From contig WQWD01000180.1 in the NCBI GenBank assembly GCA_009785545.1, positions 1 to 5,492 on the forward strand: a stretch of DNA of 5,492 nt. The letters run 5' to 3'. Position 1 is the first letter of the stretch. Every line of letters begins with the position of its first letter. A program made the translations under genes and the position numbers. The stretch comes from Treponema sp. GTDB lineage: Bacteria > Spirochaetota > Spirochaetia > Treponematales > Breznakiellaceae. This document shows positions 1-5,492 of the stretch, piece by piece. The notes beneath the pieces are model-generated. The model was not told the origin of the DNA. It saw only the letters and a program-made list of their open reading frames with translations, and ran no database searches.

Positions 1-114
1 ACATTGCCTGTTTACAAAAAGATCAGCGACTTTTGCATACGCAAAGAAGCATTTGAAAAAAACGCCCAACAGAAGATTAAACGGTTCTTGTATAAGAGTT
101 ACGAAAATCCGTAA
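1..114 (+). CDS. AMP-forming acyl-CoA synthetase, C-terminal end (partial)
   Basis: Only the last 37 codons and a TAA stop are inside the window; the gene enters from the left edge in frame 1. The tail matches the C-terminal subdomain of long-chain acyl-CoA synthetases (ANL superfamily), which make an acyl-adenylate and then the CoA thioester. Visible marks are an LPVYKKISDF stretch, then IRKEAFEKN and QQKIKRF. The pattern 'LP.Y..I..F.I..E.FEK....KIKR' is typical of this family. The Lys at visible residue 25 (QQKIKR) sits where the conserved A10-motif lysine, needed for adenylation, is expected. No transcription terminator is obvious after the stop. The family call rests on 37 residues only, so acyl-chain specificity cannot be judged; another ANL member is possible. 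Confidence 0.72.
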   Translation, partial: TLPVYKKISDFCIRKEAFEKNAQQKIKRFLYKSYENP

Positions 115-128
115 TTTTAGGTGATCCC

Positions 129-150
129 AATATTCCCGATCGGTAATATT
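129..150. promoter_or_regulatory. Distal hip operator (imperfect palindrome)
   Basis: A 22-bp inverted repeat, AATATTCCCGA followed by TCGGTAATATT, with one mismatch (T instead of G at 144). It repeats the core of the perfect palindrome at 177-200; the two dyad centres lie 49 bp apart. It precedes hipB, whose relatives are autorepressors, so it is probably a second, weaker binding site. No other gene in the window has this element. Confidence 0.75.
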
Positions 151-176
151 TAGGGGAAAAATCTCTAAAATGCTCA

Positions 177-200
177 AAATATTCCCGATCGGGAATATTT
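177..200. promoter_or_regulatory. Proximal hip operator (perfect 24-bp palindrome)
   Basis: Half-site AAATATTCCCGA is followed directly by its exact reverse complement. The inner 18 bp (180-197) read TATTC-N8-GAATA, the same length and layout as the E. coli HipB operator TATCC-N8-GGATA, with one changed base per half. It lies immediately upstream of the likely -35 box of hipBA and 56 bp before the hipB start codon. A HipB dimer, alone or with HipA, bound here would overlap RNA polymerase and repress the operon. Binding is inferred, not shown. Confidence 0.8.
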
Positions 201-202
201 CC

Positions 203-231
203 TTGATTTTCATCTTATTTTACATTATTGT
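203..231 (+). promoter_or_regulatory. Probable hipBA promoter
   Basis: A -35-like TTGATT (203-208) and a -10-like TATTGT (226-231) are separated by 17 bp. Each matches the sigma-70 consensus at four of six positions. Transcription would start near 238, leaving a short leader with a GGAG ribosome binding site at 246-249, six bases before the hipB ATG. The location just downstream of the perfect operator fits a repressible promoter. The AT-rich context makes chance matches easy. Confidence 0.45.
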
Positions 232-255
232 TATCAATAGGTGATGGAGTAAGAA

Positions 256-477
256 ATGAAACCGATTGACGCTAAAGCATTTGGCGAGGCTATTCGAAAA
301 CACCGCAAGACGCAAGGAGCTACTCAAATGCAGTTGGCGGCAATAGCGAATACTGGAGTGCGTTTTATAAGCGAGCTTGAAAATGGAAAATCTTCTGTGC
401 AGCTCGACAAAGCTTTGCGTGTGGCGGAAATCCTTGGCATGAAAATAGAAATCTCGGACGCAGGAAACGGTAAATGA
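256..477 (+). CDS. hipB: HipB-type antitoxin / XRE-family autorepressor (y4mF, couple_hipB type)
   Basis: A 73-residue DNA-binding antitoxin predicted to neutralise the HipA kinase encoded next and to repress the operon. The fold is a single XRE/HTH_3 domain: FGEAIRKHRKTQG (residues 9-21), first HTH helix around T23-N32, recognition helix around G34-G44 (VRFISELENGK), then a closing helix (DKALRVAEILG) and a short C-terminal strand (MKIEISD). The ISELENGK and LDKALRVAE wording is characteristic of the y4mF/couple_hipB group of HipA-linked repressors. The protein lacks the extra C-terminal tail of E. coli HipB (88 residues). The start is supported by GGAG at 246-249. Its TGA stop overlaps the hipA ATG by four bases (474-477), implying translational coupling. 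Two palindromic operators lie upstream. Confidence 0.9.
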   Translation: MKPIDAKAFGEAIRKHRKTQGATQMQLAAIANTGVRFISELENGKSSVQLDKALRVAEILGMKIEISDAGNGK

Positions 478-1703
478 AGCGGGAATTAAACGTATATCTT
501 TGTGGAAATTTGGCAGGGACTTTATATGAGGATGAATTACTGCAGCTTTCATTTAAGTATCACCATGATGATGCGATTCCTATTTTGTCTGTTAATTTGC
601 CTGTTAAAGCTGATGAATACTCCCACGCTTACGCTTATCCGTTTTTTGAAAACCTCAGCCCGGAAGGAGAAGCTTTTGACATACTTGTAAAAGACCATGT
701 TTCTGGCAACAAAATTTTTTCCATCCTTGACAGATTTGGAGGCGATTGCGCGGGGGCGGTAGCTTTTTATGAAACGATGCCAAAAGATATTGATAAAACG
801 TTACACGAAATATCATCTGCCAAACTTGTGCAAATAATAGACAAACTGCCGGAAGATCCTTTGCTTAGCGGTCTTGAGAACCCGCCCCGCCTTTCCCTTG
901 CCGGGGCGCAGTCCAAATTTGCCGTACACAAAATCGAAGACAAGTATTATCGATCTGATGATGAACATCCCACAACACATATCATAAAAATTACCAATAA
1001 ACGATTTCCCAATTTGCTGACCAATGAATTTTTTTGCATGAGGTTAGCTCAAATTATGAATTTTGATATTCCTGATGTAGAATTAAAAGTGACCAAAGAT
1101 AACGCCAAAAACACAAGAGCGTATCTTGAAATTCAAAGATTCGACCGATACATAGAAAATGGAATTGTCCGCCGCATACATCAGGAAGATTTTTGTCAGG
1201 CTCTTGGGATTGTATCGGACAAGAAATATCAGGTTGGCGGCGGAGCGAGTTTAAAAGATTGCTGCATGGTTATCAATAAATTTTCCACAAACCAACTGAC
1301 AGACATCACCCGGTTTATGGAATGGATTATTTTTAATTATCTTATCGGCAACACCGACGCCCATGCAAAAAACCTGTCTTTGTTGCATACCAGTGCCGGA
1401 ATTAAACTTGCTCCTTTTTATGATTTGCTTTCTACCGAAATTTATCCAGAAAAAATAATCGACTACAATATGGCAATGCTTATAAACGGCAAGGGAAAAT
1501 ACGATTCGCTTAAACCAAAAGACTTTACCGCATTGTTTGAACAATTGAGGTTGAATCCGACAAATATGATGAAAATCTTAAAAAGCAGATTTGTTAACAT
1601 TATCCCTCTTGCCGAAAACCTGCGTGATAATATATCGGATAACGCCGTTTGCGATAATATAATTGCGATTATGAAAAGACGGTGGGATTTGCTTTTTGGT
1701 TAG
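474..1703 (+). CDS. hipA: HipA-family serine/threonine kinase toxin
   Basis: Toxin of a type II HipBA module. E. coli HipA phosphorylates the glutamyl-tRNA synthetase GltX, halting translation and inducing dormancy; the target here is unknown. The N-terminal couple_hipA domain covers about residues 1-100, with PFFENLSPEG (56-65) and FGGDCAGAVAF (88-98). The ejectable P-loop motif SLAGAQSK begins at S141, equivalent to the autophosphorylated Ser150 of E. coli HipA. K172 in THIIKI lies 31 residues later, as E. coli K181 does, and should contact ATP. The HipA_C kinase core follows: FDR (223-225), the catalytic loop NTDAHAKN (293-300, D295 catalytic, N300 metal-binding) and APFYDLLS (313-320, D317 equivalent to the DFG Asp). 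At 409 residues it is slightly shorter than E. coli HipA (440). All motifs appear intact, so it is probably active. A purine-rich AGGAAACGG before the start can serve as ribosome binding site. Confidence 0.92.
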   Translation: MKRELNVYLCGNLAGTLYEDELLQLSFKYHHDDAIPILSVNLPVKADEYSHAYAYPFFENLSPEGEAFDILVKDHVSGNKIFSILDRFGGDCAGAVAFYETMPKDIDKTLHEISSAKLVQIIDKLPEDPLLSGLENPPRLSLAGAQSKFAVHKIEDKYYRSDDEHPTTHIIKITNKRFPNLLTNEFFCMRLAQIMNFDIPDVELKVTKDNAKNTRAYLEIQRFDRYIENGIVRRIHQEDFCQALGIVSDKKYQVGGGASLKDCCMVINKFSTNQLTDITRFMEWIIFNYLIGNTDAHAKNLSLLHTSAGIKLAPFYDLLSTEIYPEKIIDYNMAMLINGKGKYDSLKPKDFTALFEQLRLNPTNMMKILKSRFVNIIPLAENLRDNISDNAVCDNIIAIMKRRWDLLFG

Positions 1704-1752
1704 GTGTTTTTGCTTTTTCTCAAGATAAAATTCAGTAAAAAAGTGTAAAAGC

Positions 1753-1788
1753 TTGATAAATTAGAATTATTAAGATATGTTATATAGT
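1753..1788 (+). promoter_or_regulatory. Possible promoter of the lipoprotein/beta-barrel unit
   Basis: TTGATA (1753-1758) is followed after 17 bp by TATGTT (1776-1781). A second, better -10 candidate, TATAGT (1783-1788), has only a poor -35 (TTAGAA, 1761-1766, 16-bp spacing). Either would start transcription a few bases to about 30 bases before the TTG start codon at 1815. The hipBA operon ends 50 bp upstream without a convincing terminator, so read-through from hipA is also possible. Confidence 0.4.
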
Positions 1789-1804
1789 ATAAACAACAGT
1801 TTTC

Positions 1805-1817
1805 GAGGTATTTTTTG
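1805..1817 (+). promoter_or_regulatory. Ribosome binding site that fixes a TTG start
   Basis: GAGG at 1805-1808 stands six bases before the TTG at 1815-1817. The frame has no ATG or GTG before the hydrophobic signal segment, and an in-frame TAG lies at 1785-1787. TTG is therefore the only start that keeps the signal peptide whole. Confidence 0.75.
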
Positions 1818-3167
1818 CGTTTTCCTTTAATTTATAGGATTTTTGCCCCTATTATTCTTATCATTTTTACAATTACCAGTTGTAATTTGTTTGTTATGCC
1901 TGTTCCCAGTGTTATTACAGTGCCGGTTGGCAGAGGTGATATAAGATTTGTATATCTTGATGAGAATTACCAGCCCACTACCAACGACATTGGCAAAATG
2001 GCAATGTTTATTGATAATAACAAGCTGGCCGAAGGCGTTGTGGTTATAGCGGAACTTCCCGGTAATTATATCGATAATGAAATGGTTGTGCGGGTTATAA
2101 ACAGGCAGAACAACAGTGTAGTTTCGTTTTTTTATTTTGCGGATCAATTGTTTCCGCATAGAATGGTTTTAACGATAGATGGTGAAGAGGCAATAGGCAA
2201 TTTTTCCGTATATAATCCATTAACGGAAACATACTCGATAACGTTCAGTAATGAGGAAGGAGAAACAGAGGTTTTTGATAACCTTGTATTAAATAAAAAT
2301 GTTTTTTCTTTGCATGAAAATAATGATGAATTATCAGAAACTCAAAATGTCCGCTTGCGTAATATTGTAACCACCCTTGCTCTTTGGAACAGCCTTGCGT
2401 TTCAGGTAGACGATGATTTTGAAGTAGACCCCAGAAATTTACGCAGAAACCTAAGAAGGCTTGTTGTTGGAACTTTAACTGTTGTTGCCGTTGTTGCTGT
2501 CGCTGCTGCCGTTATAATTTCTGCGCCTGTTTCGGTGGCTGTTGCCGGTTTGACACTTACCATTTCCCTTGCTACACAAACATCGGCAATACTTGCTGCT
2601 GTTGCCGTAGTTGCAACCGCCGGCGCAATATTTGCTAATTTTGCAATACCTGATAGTGAAGGTAGTCATGGAGCCCCGCCTCCAGCTCCTGATAGGCGGC
2701 CAAGAATTGAAATAACATTAGATGGAGAAAGAATAGGAAACAATAGTGCATTGCATTATATTGATCGTGGAGAGTCGCTGACCTTTAACATAAGTATTAT
2801 TGATAGAGGTGAATTTGAATATGAGCAAATTATAGATATAGATAATTTATTTTTAGCATTCTGCCCACGCCTTAATCAATATATTGTCAACAGTTTTCCT
2901 AATGCCTCTTTTTTTGATTTTAATATAGAAGGTGATATCCATGATGTTGTGCAATTTACTATTACCAGAAATGCCCTTCCAGGATATATGGGAGACGGCA
3001 GAGTGCAATATGTAATTTGGTTTCGTCAGAATGTAATAATTAACGATGTGTCTACCGGAATATATTTTATACCGATTATTCCTTATGAGAGACCAGCCCC
3101 TCCCCCTCCTCAGTGGTTAAGACATATATTTGTTTTAAACTTTACAGTTATAGACCCACAAGGATGA
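1815..3167 (+). CDS. Putative lipoprotein with a central uncharged hydrophobic hairpin
   Basis: I do not recognise this 450-residue protein as a named family. An N-terminal signal (about residues 5-22) ends in a relaxed lipobox, Ile20-Thr21-Ser22-Cys23, of the kind spirochaetes tolerate; Cys23 would be the lipidated residue. Residues 27-165 look beta-rich, followed by a helical stretch with alternating acidic residues (168-205). A basic patch, RNLRRNLRR (207-215), then precedes residues 216-279, which hold no Asp, Glu, Lys or Arg and are mostly Ala, Val, Ile and Leu. This could form two membrane helices (about 216-238 and 255-278) in a hairpin. A Pro-rich linker (GAPPPAPDRRPR, 286-297) leads to a second beta-rich, Ig-like-looking region (298-450) with another Pro run (427-433). 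The start codon is TTG, with GAGG six bases upstream. The gene lies 16 bp before a beta-barrel gene, so the two may form an envelope unit. Function unknown. Confidence 0.75.
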   Translation: MRFPLIYRIFAPIILIIFTITSCNLFVMPVPSVITVPVGRGDIRFVYLDENYQPTTNDIGKMAMFIDNNKLAEGVVVIAELPGNYIDNEMVVRVINRQNNSVVSFFYFADQLFPHRMVLTIDGEEAIGNFSVYNPLTETYSITFSNEEGETEVFDNLVLNKNVFSLHENNDELSETQNVRLRNIVTTLALWNSLAFQVDDDFEVDPRNLRRNLRRLVVGTLTVVAVVAVAAAVIISAPVSVAVAGLTLTISLATQTSAILAAVAVVATAGAIFANFAIPDSEGSHGAPPPAPDRRPRIEITLDGERIGNNSALHYIDRGESLTFNISIIDRGEFEYEQIIDIDNLFLAFCPRLNQYIVNSFPNASFFDFNIEGDIHDVVQFTITRNALPGYMGDGRVQYVIWFRQNVIINDVSTGIYFIPIIPYERPAPPPPQWLRHIFVLNFTVIDPQG

Positions 3168-3183
3168 AAAAGGATTATAATAT

Positions 3184-3900
3184 ATGAAAAAAGCGTTAAT
3201 ATTTTTAGTTTTGGTTATTTCTGTAAATTATGCAATATATCCAATTACATCTGAAGCATGGCTTCATTTTGGTCCTGAGTTCGGGAATTTCTTTGAAAGA
3301 TCTTCGAATCAGGAGATTAATCCGAATTCTTACACTGGTTTGCTGGGATTAAATTTTGGCGGGTATCGTTTTTTTAATGAAAATAATTTTGGAATTCATA
3401 TACATGGTTTTTTTGCGGTTCCTATAATTAGTTCCATACATAACAATTTTGATAATCATGATTTTCGTTTTCATGTTGGGCTGACTTATGGCTTGGGCTT
3501 TAGGCATAAGTTAACGGAAATATTAACATTCAGAAGTGCTATAGGATTAAATTCCTCATTTTCAATCATGGATTACCGTGATTATTTATTACTTCATGGA
3601 AATGTATTGTATGAAACAATGCGATTTGATTTGGGAGTTGGCGGCGATCTTGGTCTGAAATTCGATCTAACCGACCGTTTTTTTCTAAGCATAGGCAGTG
3701 TATTAACATTTGATTTTTTACGCCTTCTTGTCATGGATGTGTTATATACAGATGTATCATTTGAAGAAAGAACCGTCGGGCGGATTGAAGGTTTTAGAAA
3801 ATTTGGAGTTCGTCCGTATATTACTGTCGGTTTTAATATATTCCGCGAGTATGATAGCCGAGGCAGGCGTATAAGAACCCCAGTTGCTAATGATGATTAA
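3184..3900 (+). CDS. Exported protein, predicted eight-stranded outer-membrane beta-barrel
   Basis: A 238-residue protein with a classical signal peptide: KK, then a hydrophobic core at residues 4-18, and a likely signal peptidase I cut after SEA (residue 25). The mature part is rich in alternating aromatic/Gly/hydrophobic stretches typical of outer-membrane strands, roughly at residues 26-34, 51-64, 69-83, 94-110, 113-128, 147-162, 166-182 and 209-222. This suggests an eight-stranded, OmpA/OmpW-sized barrel. The last strand ends in Ile-Phe (219-220), but an 18-residue polar tail (REYDSRGRRI onward) follows, so the usual terminal Phe is absent. AAGGA at 3170-3174 is the ribosome binding site, nine bases before the ATG. 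The gene follows the lipoprotein gene by 16 bp and is probably co-transcribed. Its TAA stop overlaps the stop of the convergent oxidoreductase gene. The specific role (pore, adhesin or assembly partner) cannot be read from the sequence. Confidence 0.75.
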   Translation: MKKALIFLVLVISVNYAIYPITSEAWLHFGPEFGNFFERSSNQEINPNSYTGLLGLNFGGYRFFNENNFGIHIHGFFAVPIISSIHNNFDNHDFRFHVGLTYGLGFRHKLTEILTFRSAIGLNSSFSIMDYRDYLLLHGNVLYETMRFDLGVGGDLGLKFDLTDRFFLSIGSVLTFDFLRLLVMDVLYTDVSFEERTVGRIEGFRKFGVRPYITVGFNIFREYDSRGRRIRTPVANDD

Positions 3901-4898
3901 TGCTTGTCCACCCGGCTCCAAGTCCCCGATTTAGCCGAGGCAAAAAGAGCGTCTAAAACAGCCATGTTTTTAATTGCGTCGGCTATGGGTGTAGGAGCTT
4001 CGGGGTGTTTTTCTGCGACAGCCAACGCAAAGGCGTCAAATTGCAATAGGTATTGATCGGCGGGTTTTGTTTCAATGGTTCTGGCTCCAATGCCTGTTTT
4101 TATGTGAATTCGTCCCGGTATGTCGCCGGGCATATTAAACGGCACTTCCACTTTTAGAGTTCCCGCTGTTCCAACGGCACGAACACACTGAAAAGGAAAG
4201 AGCTGGGTGCTGACCGAGAAAGATGATATACGGCCGTCTCCAAAGTCCAAAAGTGCGGAAGCAAAACAATCAGTTTTAAATTTGGGGTCACGTACAAGAG
4301 TTGCAATTACTTGCTGCGGTTCGGCTTGCATCAAAAGCCGAGCGGTAGATACAGCGTAACAGCCAATATCCAGAATACCCCCGCCGCCGTATTCCAAAAC
4401 ATTACGAATGTTATTTTCATCTAAATTGTTATATGAAAAATGGCAATCGGTAGACATTACCGATCCCAATTCGCCGGATCGGACAATTTCATCCGCTCTG
4501 TTCCATTGGGGATGAAACCGATACATAAAGGCTTCCATTAAGAGTACTCCCTTTTTACGGCAGTATTCATCGGCTTCTATCGCTTCTTTTACATTCATGG
4601 TTAACGGTTTTTCGCATATAATGGATTTGCCGGCATCTGCGGATTTTTTGATATATTCAAGATGAAGATTATTGGGCAAAGGGCAATAGACAAAATCAAT
4701 GTTAGGATCGGCCAATAATTCTTCGTAGGAACCATAACTTTTTTGGAATCCCCATTTTTGCGCATACGTTTTGGCTTTTTCTATGTTTCTGGAAGCTATG
4801 CCGTAAGGTTCTATCAACTGTGAGGAAATAAGCGGGATTGCAACACGCAATGAATAATGTTTTGAGCAGCCTAAAACTCCCATTCGTAGTTTTTTCAT
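3897..4898 (-). CDS. Gfo/Idh/MocA-family NAD(P)-dependent oxidoreductase
   Basis: A 333-residue cytoplasmic dehydrogenase, the usual length for the family, which oxidises or reduces sugars, inositols and related polyols with NAD(P). The N-terminal Rossmann fold starts with MGVLGCS (residues 6-12), where the dinucleotide-binding Gly-rich loop belongs. The hallmark EKPL motif is at 96-99, with Lys97 the expected catalytic and cofactor-contacting residue. FMYRFHPQ (124-131) and GGGGILDIGCYAV (171-183) mark the branch that includes D-xylose 1-dehydrogenase (NADP+), dimeric dihydrodiol dehydrogenase and glucose-fructose oxidoreductase; Asp177 and Tyr181 would lie at the active site. Substrate remains undetermined. 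The ATG is preceded by AAAGGAGA (plus-strand 4909-4916), ten bases away. The upstream membrane-protein frame ends two bases before this start, so the pair is probably one transcript. The gene is visibly more GC-rich than the beta-barrel gene it converges on. Confidence 0.9.
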   Translation of the reverse strand: MKKLRMGVLGCSKHYSLRVAIPLISSQLIEPYGIASRNIEKAKTYAQKWGFQKSYGSYEELLADPNIDFVYCPLPNNLHLEYIKKSADAGKSIICEKPLTMNVKEAIEADEYCRKKGVLLMEAFMYRFHPQWNRADEIVRSGELGSVMSTDCHFSYNNLDENNIRNVLEYGGGGILDIGCYAVSTARLLMQAEPQQVIATLVRDPKFKTDCFASALLDFGDGRISSFSVSTQLFPFQCVRAVGTAGTLKVEVPFNMPGDIPGRIHIKTGIGARTIETKPADQYLLQFDAFALAVAEKHPEAPTPIADAIKNMAVLDALFASAKSGTWSRVDKH

Positions 4899-4900
4899 AC

Positions 4901-5492
4901 TTATACTGTCTCCTTTTTGATTATTGTATATTTTTTTACCCTCGCTTTCAAAGCCAACATATCCTGTTTCAAGTTTACAAACTCAAAAGGCAGAGCCATC
5001 AAAAATCCGACTGTGCAAAACAAAATAAAAGAAGGAATGATCAGCCAAATGATTGGCCAGTAAAAAACAGCGCCTGCATTTGGCCCAATAGGTATTGTCA
5101 TAAATATATTTGGAGTCAGTGCTGTAAAAAATCTTCCCAATACTTCAACTTCTGCCAGCGGTCCAAAGATCAATGCGCTGTTACGGATTTCATTGCTGAA
5201 TAAATGGCTTATATGCACAAATCCTGTACCTATCAAAATAATTTCGTTTACTAAAATTATGCACATAACAAGATACAAGATAAAAGGAGCTTTAGGGATC
5301 CTTTTGTAATCGAGTCAATGCAGTTTTAATATCACCATAAGTAAAGGAACAACCCATATCATGATATGAGCAAAATAAAATCGCATGGTTTCAAATTCAA
5401 AGGGAGGGCGGTCTATTACGTCAATTGGAATAAATGTTGCAGCAAGTCCGCTCATCATGCCCATGTAAAACATATAGTCCTTTAAAATTTTC
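4901..5492 (-). pseudogene. Multi-spanning membrane protein, interrupted by in-frame TGA (5' end beyond window)
   Basis: The minus-strand frame enters from the right edge and codes for 58 residues (KILKDYMFYMGMM onward, ending VILKLH). It meets TGA at 5315-5317, then stays open in the same frame for 137 residues to TAA at 4901-4903. Both sides look like one protein: membrane segments lie in FYMGMMSGLAATFIP and FAHIMIWVVPLLMVILK before the TGA. After it, LDYKRIPKAPF leads straight into LYLVMCIILVNEIILIG, and a final helix (WPIIWLIIPSFILFC) precedes a basic tail. The layout (GLAA..IP, RFYFAH, then P..L) recalls the YwaF/TIGR02206-type integral membrane family of roughly 220-240 residues, but this is a weak match made by eye. 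A downstream TTG (5278-5276) or ATG (5266-5264) could restart translation, but neither has a ribosome binding site. Nonsense mutation, sequencing error or stop read-through are the options. The oxidoreductase gene follows two bases later. Confidence 0.6.

Noticed and set aside
220..552. A 110-codon open frame on the minus strand opposite hipB and the start of hipA.
   Set aside because: It overlaps the hipB HTH coding region completely and its product shows no domain. A shadow frame.
1711..1752. Imperfect hairpin after hipA (CTTTTT...AAAAAG) as a rho-independent terminator.
   Set aside because: The stem is almost pure A/T with a bulge, and no U-tract follows, so it would be too weak.
2463..2640. 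Recurring GTTGTTGC/GCTGTTGCC motifs that resemble a tandem repeat or CRISPR-like array.
   Set aside because: There is no fixed unit length or spacer. The pattern follows from Val/Ala-rich coding (GTT, GCT, GCC) in the lipoprotein's hydrophobic segment.
4460..4482. Inverted repeat CCGATC-N11-GATCGG, similar in part to the hip operator.
   Set aside because: It lies inside the oxidoreductase coding region, lacks the TATTC half-site arms, and has the wrong spacing. Probably coincidental.
4838..5203. A 121-codon open frame on the plus strand opposite the oxidoreductase start and the membrane-protein gene.
   Set aside because: It is antisense to well-supported coding sequence, has no good ribosome binding site, and its Cys/Lys/Gln-rich product resembles no protein family. 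A shadow frame.
5274..5308. Hairpin just after the in-frame TGA (minus strand AAAAGGA / TCCTTTT, 10-base loop) as a bacterial SECIS for selenocysteine insertion.
   Set aside because: The stem is short and AT-rich, the loop lacks the paired G residues typical of bacterial SECIS loops, and no selenoprotein is known to me in this type of membrane family. A nonsense mutation is simpler.

Overview
The window looks like chromosomal DNA of a low-to-moderate-GC Gram-negative bacterium, most likely a spirochaete of the Treponema type. This is an inference from three things: a lipoprotein with a relaxed lipobox (Ile-Thr-Ser-Cys), an adjacent outer-membrane beta-barrel, and the overall flavour of the proteins. 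No rRNA or other marker gene is present to settle it. TGA is a normal stop here: it ends hipB and the lipoprotein gene, and Trp is encoded by TGG.

Left edge (1-114): the last 37 codons of an AMP-forming acyl-CoA synthetase. Region 115-255 is non-coding. It holds two copies of a palindromic operator (129-150 and 177-200) and a probable promoter in front of a hipBA toxin-antitoxin operon. That operon is hipB (256-477), a y4mF/couple_hipB-type XRE repressor-antitoxin, and hipA (474-1703), a HipA-family Ser/Thr kinase toxin with all visible catalytic motifs intact. The stop and start codons overlap (ATGA). The operator closely resembles the E. coli HipB site in length and layout, so autoregulation by a HipB-HipA complex is a strong inference.

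Middle (1815-3900): after a 111-base gap with a possible promoter comes a two-gene unit separated by 16 bases. The first gene, with a TTG start, encodes a 450-residue putative lipoprotein. It has a 64-residue stretch without a single charged residue in its centre and beta-rich domains on both sides. The second encodes a 238-residue exported protein that reads as an eight-stranded outer-membrane beta-barrel. I recognise neither as a named family. Sampled by hand, this unit is more AT-rich than the gene that follows it. It is the best candidate here for an undescribed envelope system.

Right side (3897-5492, minus strand): a Gfo/Idh/MocA-family NAD(P)-dependent oxidoreductase whose stop codon overlaps that of the beta-barrel gene in a shared TTAA. 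Two bases upstream of it lies a multi-spanning membrane protein gene that runs off the right edge. This gene carries an in-frame TGA at 5315-5317. The same frame is open and membrane-protein-like on both sides, so the likely reading is a single gene broken by a nonsense mutation (or a sequencing error) rather than two genes.
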